A stretch of 23,076 bases of DNA from CAYHPY01 sp964358485 (GCA_964358485.1 CAYHPY010000056.1:1-23076), one strand, 5' to 3'. Shown: positions 7,730 to 16,387, counted from the first letter of the stretch. Made by a program: numbers and translations. Notes: generated by a model not told the origin, from the letters alone.

Positions 7730-10029
7730 GCGGGCTTCGGGGAGTTCTTCGGTGGACGATCCGCTTCTTTATGGGCGGGGTGAAGCTCGGCTTCAAGGCC
7801 TTGGCCCTGGGCTTTTTGCTCCTGGTTCTGACGCTGACCGCGGCGTTTTTCGGGATCCGCAAGATGGTCGATGAGGACAAGGCCCGGGGCTTTCTCGCCG
7901 CGGAATTGAGCCGTCTGCTTCGGCGCCCGGTGGAGATCGACAGCCTTTTTTTGACCCCCAAGGGCGTCAAGTTGAGGGGGGTGCGGGTCGGCGAGGCCGG
8001 GGGCGAGCCGGGCCGAAATTTCATCGAGAGCGACTATGTCGTGATTACCGTCAAGCTTCGGCCCCTGCTCGAGCGGCGCCTGGAGCTCGACCTGGTCAAG
8101 CTGGTCGGTCCCCGCATCCGGCTGTCCCGGGGGGAGGACGGCCGCTGGAACGTGGCGGACATTTTCTCCTCGACCCGCGCCGCGGCCGGGGCCCGGCTTC
8201 CGGTGGCTCTGCCCCAAACCATCGCCTCCGATCACACGGTGATCGAGGACGGAAGCCTTTCCGTCGACGACCGACTCCACCGGACGCGTTTCGACGTGAG
8301 CCGCTTCAATCTGGTGGTCAAGAATTTCGACCTCGCCCGGCCATTTCCCATCACGGTGTCCTTCAACAACGAAAACCTCTTCGGAGGCCGGAAGCTTTCT
8401 TCCTCCTGGTCCGGCTCGGGGGAGATGACCTTGGCCTCCGGGGTGTGGGAGTTGGCCGAGGTGAAAGCCTCCAAGTTCAAGCTCGACTTGGACGGCGTCG
8501 CCGTGAAGGGCTCGGGAAGCCTGTCCAATTTCTCGGAGCCGGTCATCGGGGTGGAGGCGGAATTTCCGGCGATGACGACGGAGCGCCTGCGGCGCTATGT
8601 TCCGGCTCCGCTCGATTTCTCCATGCCGGCCAGCCGGTGGAAGGCGGCCTTGCGCCCGGTTTCCAAGACCCTGCTCGAGGTGGAGCGCCTGCGGGTCGAC
8701 GCGGGTCCTTTGAATTTCTCGGCTTCGGGGCGGGTGGATTGGGGCGGGGCGCGGCCGGAACTCAAGGGCGAGGCCGCCCTGGGCGAGGTGTCCTTGGCTT
8801 GGGTACCGTCGGTTTTGGGACGGTTGGCGCCTTATCAACTCAAGGGAACCGTTTCCGCCCAGGCCAGCGTCTCCGGGTGGCCCGGGCGGCTGGCCGTCCA
8901 CAAAGGCCGCGCGCGGCTGAGGTCTTTCGGCGGCACCTTTCGGAACTTTTGGTTCACCGGAGGGGACTTGGACGCCACGGCCTCCGATGATTTCACCAAA
9001 TTCAGCGCCGTCGGGTCCCGGGGGGCGGTTTCGGCCTTTCTCAACACCTTCTCGGACATCCGTCTCTCCCTGCGCCTGGAAAAAAAAGACCTCAAGGTGG
9101 ACGATTTCTCGATGAAATGGGGCGGGTCCGAGCTCAAGCTCAAGGCCCGGGTGCAGGACGTCTCCGATCCCAAGGAAGTCGTTTTGTCCGGGAGCCTGGA
9201 TCGCCTGCGCTGGGAGAGCGGTCAGCAATTGGTTTCCGCGATCGTCGAGCGGATCTCGGCCTCCACCGAGCCCGCGGCGCCCCCTCCGGCGGCGGAAAAG
9301 GGCGAGAAGAAGACTCCCTGGGTGACGACCTTCAAATACGCCATTCCGAGGAAGTTCCCCGACACCATCGGGCACATCACGGTGGGGGACGTCTCCCACG
9401 AATACTTCGACATCAAGAACTTCGACGCCTTGTGGGAGCTTCGAGGAGTGTCCCCGAGCCTTCGGTTCGTCAACGGGGATCTGCGCGTGAGCTTCGGCCC
9501 GGGCCGCATCAACGACGTCCCCGCGGTCCAGAAGGCGCACGGGTTTTTGGAGATCGTTTTCCTCCCTTTCGTGTTCATGCACAAAATGAACAGCCTCTCG
9601 GTGCTGAGCGCGGCCACGGCCTACCCCCGGACCTTGGACTTCAAGCAGATCGAGGGAGAATACAGCCTTCGCAAGGGCGTGGCCACGACCCGCTATTTTC
9701 ACGTCGACAGCCCCCAGCTGATGGCCTACGCCGACGGCGCCGCGGACTTCGGGAAGGAAACCGTCGACATGAACATTTTGACCCGCCTGACCGAATACCG
9801 GGGGGGCCTGCCCGAGTGGTGGGTGGATGAGCTGGGCCGCCCGGCGATCGGGTTCCGGGTGAAGGGGAACCTCAGTTCGCCGGACCTGGAGCCCCGCCTC
9901 AATAAGATGAAATCCGACGAGATCGAGCGGGCCCGGGCCGAGGGGATCAGCCGCGCCCGGAAGGAATTCCGCGCCGAGGAACGGATCAAGGAGCTGTCCG
10001 GAGAACGCCCCAAAGGAGAAACGAAATGA
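7726..10029 (+). CDS. AsmA-like envelope protein
   Basis: 767 residues from a GTG at 7726 overlapping the previous stop (GTGA). The start is supported by GGAGGGGAGGG just upstream. One N-terminal membrane anchor (about residues 20-44) is followed by the AsmA hallmark RLLRRPVEIDSLFLTPKGVK, then a very long beta-strand-rich region. The C-terminal part resembles the AsmA/DUF3971-type end (LTEYRGGLPEWWVDELGRPA, then FRVKGNLSSPDLEPRL). AsmA/TamB/YhdP-type proteins span the periplasm and are linked to phospholipid transfer and outer-membrane integrity. Here it would be anchored in the inner membrane with the body in the periplasm. Its place behind a glycosyltransferase fits envelope biogenesis. Specific cargo is unknown. 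Confidence 0.85.
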   Translation: MSGLRGVLRWTIRFFMGGVKLGFKALALGFLLLVLTLTAAFFGIRKMVDEDKARGFLAAELSRLLRRPVEIDSLFLTPKGVKLRGVRVGEAGGEPGRNFIESDYVVITVKLRPLLERRLELDLVKLVGPRIRLSRGEDGRWNVADIFSSTRAAAGARLPVALPQTIASDHTVIEDGSLSVDDRLHRTRFDVSRFNLVVKNFDLARPFPITVSFNNENLFGGRKLSSSWSGSGEMTLASGVWELAEVKASKFKLDLDGVAVKGSGSLSNFSEPVIGVEAEFPAMTTERLRRYVPAPLDFSMPASRWKAALRPVSKTLLEVERLRVDAGPLNFSASGRVDWGGARPELKGEAALGEVSLAWVPSVLGRLAPYQLKGTVSAQASVSGWPGRLAVHKGRARLRSFGGTFRNFWFTGGDLDATASDDFTKFSAVGSRGAVSAFLNTFSDIRLSLRLEKKDLKVDDFSMKWGGSELKLKARVQDVSDPKEVVLSGSLDRLRWESGQQLVSAIVERISASTEPAAPPPAAEKGEKKTPWVTTFKYAIPRKFPDTIGHITVGDVSHEYFDIKNFDALWELRGVSPSLRFVNGDLRVSFGPGRINDVPAVQKAHGFLEIVFLPFVFMHKMNSLSVLSAATAYPRTLDFKQIEGEYSLRKGVATTRYFHVDSPQLMAYADGAADFGKETVDMNILTRLTEYRGGLPEWWVDELGRPAIGFRVKGNLSSPDLEPRLNKMKSDEIERARAEGISRARKEFRAEERIKELSGERPKGETK

Positions 10030-10628
10030 CCGCGATGAACAAGATGGACGTGCTGGGGCTTTTGCAGGAACACGGGGCCGTGGTTTCCGGCCATTTTCAG
10101 CTCGCGTCCGGACTGCACAGCCCGGTCTACATCCAAACCGCCTTGGTCCTGCAGTACCCCCACGTGGCGCAAAAAATCGCCAAGGCGATCGCCGCGAAAT
10201 TCCCGCAAGCGGTGGACGTGGTCGTCTCCCCGGGCACGGCCTCCGTGGTGTTGGGCCAGGAGGTGGCGCGGGCCAAGAAATGCCGTGCCATCTTCGCCGA
10301 ACGCACCGGGGGGATGATGGGCTTCCGGCGGGATTTTCGGCTGGAAAGGGGGGAGAAAGCCTTGATCGTGGAAGACGTTCTGACCACCGGACGCCTGACC
10401 GGGGAATTGGTCGCCCTGCTGATGGCTTACGGGGCCAAGATGGTCGGAATCGGAGGGATCGTGGACCGTTCCATGGCGCGGCTTCCGCTGTCAGTGCCGG
10501 TGCGGACCTTGGTTTCCTATCCTCTGGTCGTCGCCCCTCCGGACGGTTGCCCTCAATGCGCGGCCGGAGTGCCGCTCAAGGACGTCGTGGCCAAGCCGGC
10601 GGCGGGTTTCGGGGAGGACGCGGAATAA
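10026..10628 (+). CDS. pyrE: Orotate phosphoribosyltransferase
   Basis: 200 residues, ATG at 10026 overlapping the upstream stop (ATGA), preceded by AAAGGAG. It catalyses orotate + PRPP to OMP in pyrimidine synthesis. Evidence: GHFQLASGLHSPVYIQ near the N-terminus, the PRPP-binding motif VEDVLTTG (115-122), the FAERTGGMMGFRRDF segment, and a C-terminal CPQC (175-178), which recalls the CPxC seen in some bacterial PyrE lineages. Cytosolic. A second ATG at 10035 is possible but lacks a better ribosome binding site. The next gene, an MFS transporter, begins at or over its stop codon. Confidence 0.95.
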   Translation: MTAMNKMDVLGLLQEHGAVVSGHFQLASGLHSPVYIQTALVLQYPHVAQKIAKAIAAKFPQAVDVVVSPGTASVVLGQEVARAKKCRAIFAERTGGMMGFRRDFRLERGEKALIVEDVLTTGRLTGELVALLMAYGAKMVGIGGIVDRSMARLPLSVPVRTLVSYPLVVAPPDGCPQCAAGVPLKDVVAKPAAGFGEDAE

Positions 10629-11836
10629 GCCGCCCGAGGGACGGGCTTTGGACCCTTCTGGCCGCGCAGGGGGTGCTTTCGGCGGGTTTGGCCCTCTCTT
10701 TCCCGTTCTTCGCCCTGTATCTGCACAAGGTCCGCGGCATTCCGATGGATATGGTCGGGGCGGGGCTGTCCCTGGTCCTGGGCGTTTCCGCGCTGGCCCA
10801 GGCTTGGGGAGGGGAGCTGGCCGACACCCTCGGCAACAAGCCCGTGATGGTCGGGGCGTTGTTTCTTAGGACGATCTGCGTGGGGGCCATGGCTTGGGCG
10901 ATCGAGGACGGCTGGGGGTATCCCGCCTTGGTGGGCCTTCACGCGGCCGGCGGCTTTTTCGGACACTTCTTCGACCCCGCTCTCCGCTCCTGGCTGGCGG
11001 AGGGCACCGCCGCGCGGGACCGGGTGGACGCCTACGCGCGACTGCGCGTGGTGGTCAACGCGGGCTGGGCGATCGGACCCGCGATCGGGGGCCTGATGGC
11101 CGAGCGGTCCTACACCGGGCTTTTCACCGCCAGCGCCGCGGCCTGCGCGGGGTGCCTGATCCTCGTGGCTTGGGGAATTCCCGCCGGGGCCCCCGTTCGC
11201 CAATCAGAGGGGTTTTCCCTCAAGCCCCTGGTGGCGGCGGCCCGGGACCGGAGATATTTGGAGTTTTGCGCCTACGGGGTGATCATCGCCGCGGTGATGG
11301 CCCAGTTGGTGGTGAGCCTGTCGGTGCATTCGGTGAGCTTCGCCGGGCTGACGGAGCGGGAGGTGGGCCTGCTGTTCACGGTCAACGCTTTGGTGGTGGT
11401 GGCGACCCAGACGGCGATCACCGGGCGCCTGCGGCGGTCCCGGATCACCAGCGCCTTGGCCGTGGGAAGCCTTTTTTACGCGCTGGGATTCGGGGCGGTG
11501 GGATTTGCCCGGGGGTTTGCCGCCATGGCTCTGGCGGTGGTGGTGGTCTCCATCGGGGAAGTCATCGTCTCCCCCGGGCTGACGGCCTTGGCCGCCAACA
11601 TGGCTCCCGATAAATTCCGGGGGCGCTACCTGGGATTTCAGGGACTCACCCAGAGCGCGGGTTTCGCGCTGGGACCGTTGTTGGGAGGGGCCGCTTTGCG
11701 CTACCTCAGCCCGCATTGGGTCGCGGGCCCTTGGATCATGGTTGGAGCGGCCGGGGCCGTGGCCGGGGGCGGTTTTTTCCGCCTCCGGCGGGTCCTGGCC
11801 GACGAAGAGGAAGGATTGGAGGTTTCCCGTGATTGA
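10625..11836 (+). CDS. MFS transporter
   Basis: About 403 residues with roughly 12 hydrophobic helices. The first helix (LWTLLAAQGVLSAGLALSFP) is followed by the MFS loop region GNKPVMVGALFLRT, and a second six-helix half starts near residue 205. The substrate is unknown. The start is unusual: no ATG, GTG or TTG sits at the expected place. The codon that best fits is ATA at 10625, 8 nt after GGGGAGG and overlapping the pyrE stop as ATAA. Alternatives are a CTG at 10658 or a GTG at 10673, which would cut into helix 1, or an ATG near 10556 deep inside pyrE. The stop overlaps the purB start. Position between pyrE and purB could suggest a nucleobase or nucleoside substrate, but that is guesswork. 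Confidence 0.85.
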   Translation: MSRPRDGLWTLLAAQGVLSAGLALSFPFFALYLHKVRGIPMDMVGAGLSLVLGVSALAQAWGGELADTLGNKPVMVGALFLRTICVGAMAWAIEDGWGYPALVGLHAAGGFFGHFFDPALRSWLAEGTAARDRVDAYARLRVVVNAGWAIGPAIGGLMAERSYTGLFTASAAACAGCLILVAWGIPAGAPVRQSEGFSLKPLVAAARDRRYLEFCAYGVIIAAVMAQLVVSLSVHSVSFAGLTEREVGLLFTVNALVVVATQTAITGRLRRSRITSALAVGSLFYALGFGAVGFARGFAAMALAVVVVSIGEVIVSPGLTALAANMAPDKFRGRYLGFQGLTQSAGFALGPLLGGAALRYLSPHWVAGPWIMVGAAGAVAGGGFFRLRRVLADEEEGLEVSRD

Positions 11837-13139
11837 GCGATACACGCGGCCCGAAATGGCCAAAATATGGTCGGACGAGCACCGCCTGCGCTTGATGGTG
11901 AAAGTCGAGGCGGAGCATCTTCAGGTGCTGGGGGCCGAAAAGGGGATCGGCGCCGCGGAGCTCAAGAGCATGAAGGGCCTTTTGGATCGGTCCTTTCTGG
12001 AGAAGGCCCGGGCCCGCGAGGCCACGGCGGGTCACGAGGTGGTAGGCTTGGTCGGCGCCATCGCCGACGCGGCCGACACGGCGGCGCCGTCCTTGAGCCG
12101 CTACCTGCATTACGGGTTGACCTCCTCCGACGTATTGGACACCGCTCTGGCCCTGCAATTGAGGGAGGCCGCGGACCTCCTGATCGAGGATTGGCGCGCC
12201 GCCGCCGACCGGATCAAGGCGCTGGCGCGCAAGCACGAGAGAACTTGGATGGCCGGCCGCACCCACGGCATCCATGGGGAGCCCATCACCTTCGGGGCCA
12301 AGCTGGCCGGTTGGCACGCCGAGGCCCTGCGCAACATCGACCGCTTGGCGCGCGCCCGCAAGCTCATCTCTTTCGGCAAGCTCTCCGGCGCCATCGGGAC
12401 CTTCGCCCACCTTCCCCCGTCCTTGGAGGAGGAGGTGTGCCGCCGGTTGGGCCTGGCGGCCGAGCCGGTCTCGACCCAGGTGATTCCCCGGGACCGCCAC
12501 GCGGAATTTTTCGGCGCTCTGGTCCTCTCGGCCTCGGCGGTGGAACGCTTCGCGCTGGAAATCCGCCACCTTCAGCGGACCGAGGTCGGCGAGGCGGAGG
12601 AGCCCTTCGAGGAGGGGCAGAAAGGCTCCTCGGCCATGCCGCACAAGCGCAATCCCGTGCTCTGCGAGAATCTTTGCGGTTTGGCGCGGCTGATCCGCAC
12701 CTATCAACCCGCGATCTCCGAAAACGCCGCGCTTTGGCACGAGCGCGACATCAGCCATTCTTCCGTCGAGCGGGTGGCGATCACCGACGCCTGCGTCCTG
12801 CTGGATTTCATGCTGGCGCGCCTGCGAAAGGTCCTGGAGGGCTTGGTGGTCTATCCGGAGCGCATGCGCAAGAACATGGACCTGAGCCGGGGCATGGTCT
12901 TCTCCCAGAAAGTCCTTTTACGCCTCATCGACGCGGGCATGCCCCGCTTGGCCGCCTACGACGCGGTGCAGGCGGCCGCGATGAAATCCTTTCACTCGCA
13001 AAAGCCGTTTCTGGAGACCCTCTCCGTCGAGGCGGGGGTGGTCAAGCGCTTGTCCAAGAAGGAGCTGGCCGCGTGCTTCGACTTGGAATCCTACGGGGGC
13101 GCGGTCCGGGAGATGCTCAAGAGAGGAGGCGTGTATTGA
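11829..13139 (+). CDS. purB: Adenylosuccinate lyase
   Basis: 436 residues from a GTG at 11829, 6 nt after GGAGG and overlapping the MFS stop. It cleaves adenylosuccinate to AMP + fumarate and SAICAR to AICAR + fumarate, two steps of purine synthesis. Fumarase/aspartase-superfamily marks are clear: TSSDVLDTALALQLREA (98-114), the catalytic His region RTHGIHG (144-150, general acid H146), and the signature GSSAMPHKRNP (266-276), whose Ser acts as the base. The length is typical of the short bacterial PurB group. The start is well fixed by MIERYTRPEMAKIWSDEHRL, which matches the usual PurB N-terminus. Cytosolic homotetramer in known members. Confidence 0.95.
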   Translation: MIERYTRPEMAKIWSDEHRLRLMVKVEAEHLQVLGAEKGIGAAELKSMKGLLDRSFLEKARAREATAGHEVVGLVGAIADAADTAAPSLSRYLHYGLTSSDVLDTALALQLREAADLLIEDWRAAADRIKALARKHERTWMAGRTHGIHGEPITFGAKLAGWHAEALRNIDRLARARKLISFGKLSGAIGTFAHLPPSLEEEVCRRLGLAAEPVSTQVIPRDRHAEFFGALVLSASAVERFALEIRHLQRTEVGEAEEPFEEGQKGSSAMPHKRNPVLCENLCGLARLIRTYQPAISENAALWHERDISHSSVERVAITDACVLLDFMLARLRKVLEGLVVYPERMRKNMDLSRGMVFSQKVLLRLIDAGMPRLAAYDAVQAAAMKSFHSQKPFLETLSVEAGVVKRLSKKELAACFDLESYGGAVREMLKRGGVY

Positions 13140-13909
13140 CCCGAAGGCCCCCGATCTTTTTGCTGACCGATTTCGGCCGCGCCGATCCGTATGTCGGCGT
13201 GATGAAGGCGGTCATCCTGTCCCGGGCCCCGGGGGCCGCGATCGTGGATTTGGGCCATGAAATTCCTCCCCAGGACGTCCGCGCGGGGGCGTTTCAATTG
13301 ATGGTGGCCGCGCCCTTTTTGGCGCCGGGCTCCATCGTGGCGGCCGTGGTCGATCCCGGGGTCGGGTCGTCGCGCCGGATCCTTTGGGCCCGCTCGGCGG
13401 AGCGGCAATACCTCGCCCCGGACAACGGCTTGTTGGATTGGGTGGCGGGGTCCGATCCTTTTCTGGAGGTTCGGGAGGTCTCCTCCCGGGAGCTTTGGCT
13501 CGATGAGGTGAGCTCCACTTTTCACGGGCGAGACATTTTCTCCCCCGTCGCGGCCGCGCTGAGCCGGGGCCTTCCCGCCGCGCGGCTGGGCAAGCGCGTG
13601 TCGTATCATCCCCGGACGCCTTTCCCGGAGCCCGTCCGAATGGGCGGGGGTCGGCGGGGGGAGATTCTGGCCGTGGACCGTTTCGGCAACGCGGTGACCA
13701 ATCTCCGTCCAGCCGACCCGGCTCGGGGCGCCTCGTTCCATTTCCGCGGGCGGGCGCTGGGGCCCTTGCGGACCCATTACGCGCAGGCCCCCGCTGGGGC
13801 GCCCGTCGTTTTGACCGGTTCCTGGGGTTTCGTCGAGTTGTCGATCCGCGACGGGAATTTCGCGCGCAGCCGCCGCGCCCGGCCGGGGGACCCCGTCGAT
13901 GTCTTCTGA
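13136..13909 (+). CDS. SAM hydroxide adenosyltransferase (DUF62)
   Basis: 257 residues from a TTG at 13136, placed 6 nt after AGGAGG (13124-13129) and overlapping the purB stop (TTGA). The DUF62 family converts S-adenosylmethionine plus water/hydroxide to adenosine and methionine; relatives include the fluorinase and chlorinase enzymes. Visible here are FLLTDFG (8-14), PYVGVMKAVI, and the triad reported for the archaeal member PH0463, in matching spacing: D73 and R80 in VDPGVGSSRR and H130 in TFHGRD. The C-terminal beta domain includes DRFGNAVTNL (181-190). The hydroxide triad argues for SAM hydrolysis rather than halogenation. Its neighbours are purB (AMP formation) and a SAM-dependent methyltransferase, so it may adjust SAM or adenosine levels. 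Confidence 0.88.
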   Translation: MTRRPPIFLLTDFGRADPYVGVMKAVILSRAPGAAIVDLGHEIPPQDVRAGAFQLMVAAPFLAPGSIVAAVVDPGVGSSRRILWARSAERQYLAPDNGLLDWVAGSDPFLEVREVSSRELWLDEVSSTFHGRDIFSPVAAALSRGLPAARLGKRVSYHPRTPFPEPVRMGGGRRGEILAVDRFGNAVTNLRPADPARGASFHFRGRALGPLRTHYAQAPAGAPVVLTGSWGFVELSIRDGNFARSRRARPGDPVDVF

Positions 13910-15083
13910 AATCCTGCAGCTGCACCTCAATCCCGGCCGGGAGGCGCGCCTGTTGGGGGGGCACCTTTGGGTTTTCTCCAACGAACTCTCGGCGGTGAAG
14001 GCGGCCGACCCAGGGGTTTTGGCGCGCCTGACCACGGCCGGGGGCAGGCTTTTGGGCGTCGGCTACTACAACCCGGCCAGCCTCATCGCGTGGCGCCTGC
14101 TTTCCCGGGAGGGCGAAGAGATAGACGCGGCCTTCTTCGCCCGGAGGCTGGACGCCGCTCGGCTCCTGCGGGAGAAGTTGTTTCCGGGTGAATCCTCCTA
14201 CCGCCTTTGCTTCGGGGAATCCGACGGCTTGCCCGGCTTGGTCATCGACCGCTATGAAGATGTTTTCGTGATTCAGGCCATGGCGGCCGGGATCGACCGG
14301 CGCCTCGGGCTGATCGGGGAGGCCCTCGGCCGCCTGTTCAAGCCCCGCGGCATTTTCCTCAAAAACGACCATAAGTCCCGGGTGCTGGAAGGCCTGCTTC
14401 TCGAATCCCGTCCGCTGTCCGGGGAGGTCCCGCCCCGGGTTCTCATCTCCGAGGGGGGCCTGCGCTATTGGGTTCCCGTGGCCGAGGGCCAGAAGACGGG
14501 CTTTTATTTCGACCAGCGTGAGAACCGGGCCCTGCTCGCCCCCTTCGCGAAGGGCCGGCGGGTTCTGGACCTGCACTGCTATACGGGCGCCTTCGCCCTG
14601 GCCGCCGCCCGGGCGGGGGCCGCCGAGGTCAAGGCGGTCGACAGTTCCGGCCCCGCGGTGGAATTGGCCCGCCTCAACGCGGCCGAGAACGGCCTGGGCG
14701 GGGTCGTTTTCGAGGAAGGCGACGCCGAGCGGGCCTTGGCCCGAGCCGCGGCCGCTCCGGCTTCGGCCCGCCCGAACATGATTCTCCTCGATCCTCCGAG
14801 CCTGGTGCCCGCCAAAAAGCACCTGCCCAAGGCCTTTCGGGCCTATGTCCGGCTCAACGCCGCCGCGCTTTCGGTTTTGGAGCCGGGAGGGCTGCTGGCC
14901 ACCAGCACCTGCTCCCACCATGTCTCCCGGGAGGCCTTTCTGGACATTTTGCGTCACGCCCAGGCCAAGAGCGGGCGCCGGGCCCGAATCCTGGCCCTGC
15001 GCGGGCAAGGCGGGGACCATCCGGTGCTTTTGGCCATGCCCGAAACCGAATACCTTCATTTCGCGCTTCTGGAGGTGCTGTGA
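13899..15083 (+). CDS. RlmI-type class I SAM-dependent rRNA methyltransferase
   Basis: 394 residues, ATG at 13899, overlapping the previous gene by 11 bp. The architecture is that of COG1092/RlmI enzymes, which make 5-methylcytosine in 23S rRNA. There is an N-terminal PUA-like domain (about 6-75, with HLWVFSNEL), a middle segment (FGESDGLPGLVIDRY, 105-119), and a Rossmann methyltransferase domain. The latter has QKTGFYFDQRENR (198-210), VLDLHCYTGAFALAA (222-236), DPPS (298-301) and STCSHHV (336-342), whose Cys338 is the likely catalytic cysteine. The exact target base cannot be proven from sequence, so no gene symbol is given. Its GGAGG near the 3' end serves the next gene. Confidence 0.9.
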   Translation: MSSEILQLHLNPGREARLLGGHLWVFSNELSAVKAADPGVLARLTTAGGRLLGVGYYNPASLIAWRLLSREGEEIDAAFFARRLDAARLLREKLFPGESSYRLCFGESDGLPGLVIDRYEDVFVIQAMAAGIDRRLGLIGEALGRLFKPRGIFLKNDHKSRVLEGLLLESRPLSGEVPPRVLISEGGLRYWVPVAEGQKTGFYFDQRENRALLAPFAKGRRVLDLHCYTGAFALAAARAGAAEVKAVDSSGPAVELARLNAAENGLGGVVFEEGDAERALARAAAAPASARPNMILLDPPSLVPAKKHLPKAFRAYVRLNAAALSVLEPGGLLATSTCSHHVSREAFLDILRHAQAKSGRRARILALRGQGGDHPVLLAMPETEYLHFALLEVL

Positions 15084-16342
15084 TGGAGGCCGACACATCG
15101 CGGAAATTCTCGCCATCGAAACTCGACACCTATAAGAACTGCCCGCGGCGCTATCAGTACCGCTATGTCGACCGGATCGACCGGCGGGAACGGTCGGCGG
15201 AGGCTTTCGTCGGGACCATGGTCCACGCAGTGCTCGAGGACCTCTATGAGAATCTGCGCCAGGGAAGGACGACGACGCTGGAGCAGGCGCTTGAGGCTTT
15301 CGAGCGCAACTGGAACAAGGACTGGGGCAAAGACATCGTCATCCGGGACCAAAAGGCCGGCCCGGAGGACTACCGGGAAATCGGGCGCGCCTGCCTGAAG
15401 GCCTATTTCGAGACGCATGCCCCGTTCGACCAGGACCGGACCGTCGAGGTGGAAAAGAGGATCGGGTTTCCGCTGGACGCCGGGGGGGTTCTTTACCTTA
15501 TAGAAGGCTTCATCGACCGCCTGGCTTTGGGCAAGGACGGGGCTTTCGAGATCCACGATTACAAGACCAGCAAGCGTCTGCCGACCCAGGAGGACGTGGA
15601 CGCCGATTGGCAATTGGCGATCTACGACTTGGCGGTCCGGCATTCCTGGCCGGACACCAAACGCGTCCGGCTGATTTGGCACTACCTTCGCCACGGCAAG
15701 GACCTGATTTCCGAGCGGGAGCAGGGGGCCAGGGAAAAGCTCCGGGCCGAGGTCGCGGAACTCATCCTCAAGATCAAGAGCGACCACCAATTCGAGCCCC
15801 GCCAGAGCGCCCTCTGCGACTGGTGCGAATACCGCGACCTGTGCCCCTTGTTCCGGCACGCGGAAACCCTGGCCGAGCTTCCCGCCTCGCTCCGGAAAAA
15901 AGAGGAGGGCTGGCGGCTGGCCGAGCAGTACGGCGGGTTGGAGCTTAAGAAAAAGGAATTGAGGGAGGAAATCCGCCGCTTGGAACGGGAGCAGGAGGGG
16001 CTGGAGCCGGGGATTCTCCGCTACGCTTCGGAACACGGCGTTTCGGTCGTGTCCGGAGAGACCGGGGACCTATCGATTTCGACCAAACCCGACCCGAAGT
16101 TTCCGACCAAGACCTCCGATCCCGAAGGTTTGGCCGCCCTGGAGGGGGAACTTAAGGCAATCCCGGTTTGGCCCGAGGTTTCAAAGCTCGATCCCCACCT
16201 CCTGTTCGAGGGCTTTGAGGGGCGAAGGTGGGACGAGGACACGCTTCTGCGCTTGGAGCCGGTGATCAAGCGCTATCTGACGATGGGGACCAAAACGGCG
16301 ATTCGATTCCACCGAAGGCGGGGGGAAAAAGAGGAAGACTGA
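15083..16342 (+). CDS. PD-(D/E)XK nuclease with probable 4Fe-4S cluster (RecB/Cas4-like)
   Basis: 419 residues. ATG at 15083 is preferred over GTG 15080 because it is 7 nt after GGAGG (15071-15075); it shares one base with the upstream stop. The N-terminus (SPSKLDTYKNCPRRYQYRYV) and MVHAVLEDLYE (47-57, H48) match RecB/AddB/Cas4-like nucleases. The active site is D145 (GFIDRL), then D159-Y-K161 in EIHDYKTSK, and Q177 (DWQLAIYD). Four cysteines, C20 and C245-x2-C248-x5-C254, form the usual cluster set at both ends of the nuclease core. The C-terminal 150 residues hold a predicted coiled coil (about 270-308) and an unassigned tail. No helicase or CRISPR genes adjoin, so it is a stand-alone PDDEXK_1 protein probably acting in DNA repair. 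It is the last gene of the overlapping chain. Confidence 0.88.
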   Translation: MEADTSRKFSPSKLDTYKNCPRRYQYRYVDRIDRRERSAEAFVGTMVHAVLEDLYENLRQGRTTTLEQALEAFERNWNKDWGKDIVIRDQKAGPEDYREIGRACLKAYFETHAPFDQDRTVEVEKRIGFPLDAGGVLYLIEGFIDRLALGKDGAFEIHDYKTSKRLPTQEDVDADWQLAIYDLAVRHSWPDTKRVRLIWHYLRHGKDLISEREQGAREKLRAEVAELILKIKSDHQFEPRQSALCDWCEYRDLCPLFRHAETLAELPASLRKKEEGWRLAEQYGGLELKKKELREEIRRLEREQEGLEPGILRYASEHGVSVVSGETGDLSISTKPDPKFPTKTSDPEGLAALEGELKAIPVWPEVSKLDPHLLFEGFEGRRWDEDTLLRLEPVIKRYLTMGTKTAIRFHRRRGEKEED

Positions 16343-16348
16343 TCCGCT

Positions 16349-16376
16349 CGGCGCGCCGCCAAGACGCGGCGCGCCG
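16349..16376. terminator. Palindromic repeat pair after the nuclease gene
   Basis: CGGCGCGCCG occurs at 16349-16358 and again at 16367-16376, 8 nt apart. Each copy is itself palindromic, so the pair can form one 10-bp stem. There is no T-tract, so Rho-independent termination is uncertain. It lies 7 bp after the nuclease stop, between two converging genes, where a two-way stop would be useful. Confidence 0.4.
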
Positions 16377-16387
16377 GCCGACGCAAG

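Noticed and set aside
7684..9702. 672-residue minus-strand open frame opposite the AsmA-like gene
   Set aside because: No domain signature, and the plus-strand frame has the AsmA N-terminal signature and anchor.
13136..13909. Fluorinase or chlorinase
   Set aside because: The D-R-H triad of the hydroxide-type enzymes is present, and no halometabolite genes adjoin, so a SAM hydrolase is the better call.
13212..15116. 634-residue minus-strand open frame opposite the DUF62 and methyltransferase genes
   Set aside because: It spans two clearly identified plus-strand genes and shows only Arg/Pro/Gly-rich sequence.
15083..16342. Cas4 of a CRISPR system
   Set aside because: The Fe-S nuclease resembles Cas4, but it is larger, has an added tail, and there are no cas genes or repeat-spacer array in the window.
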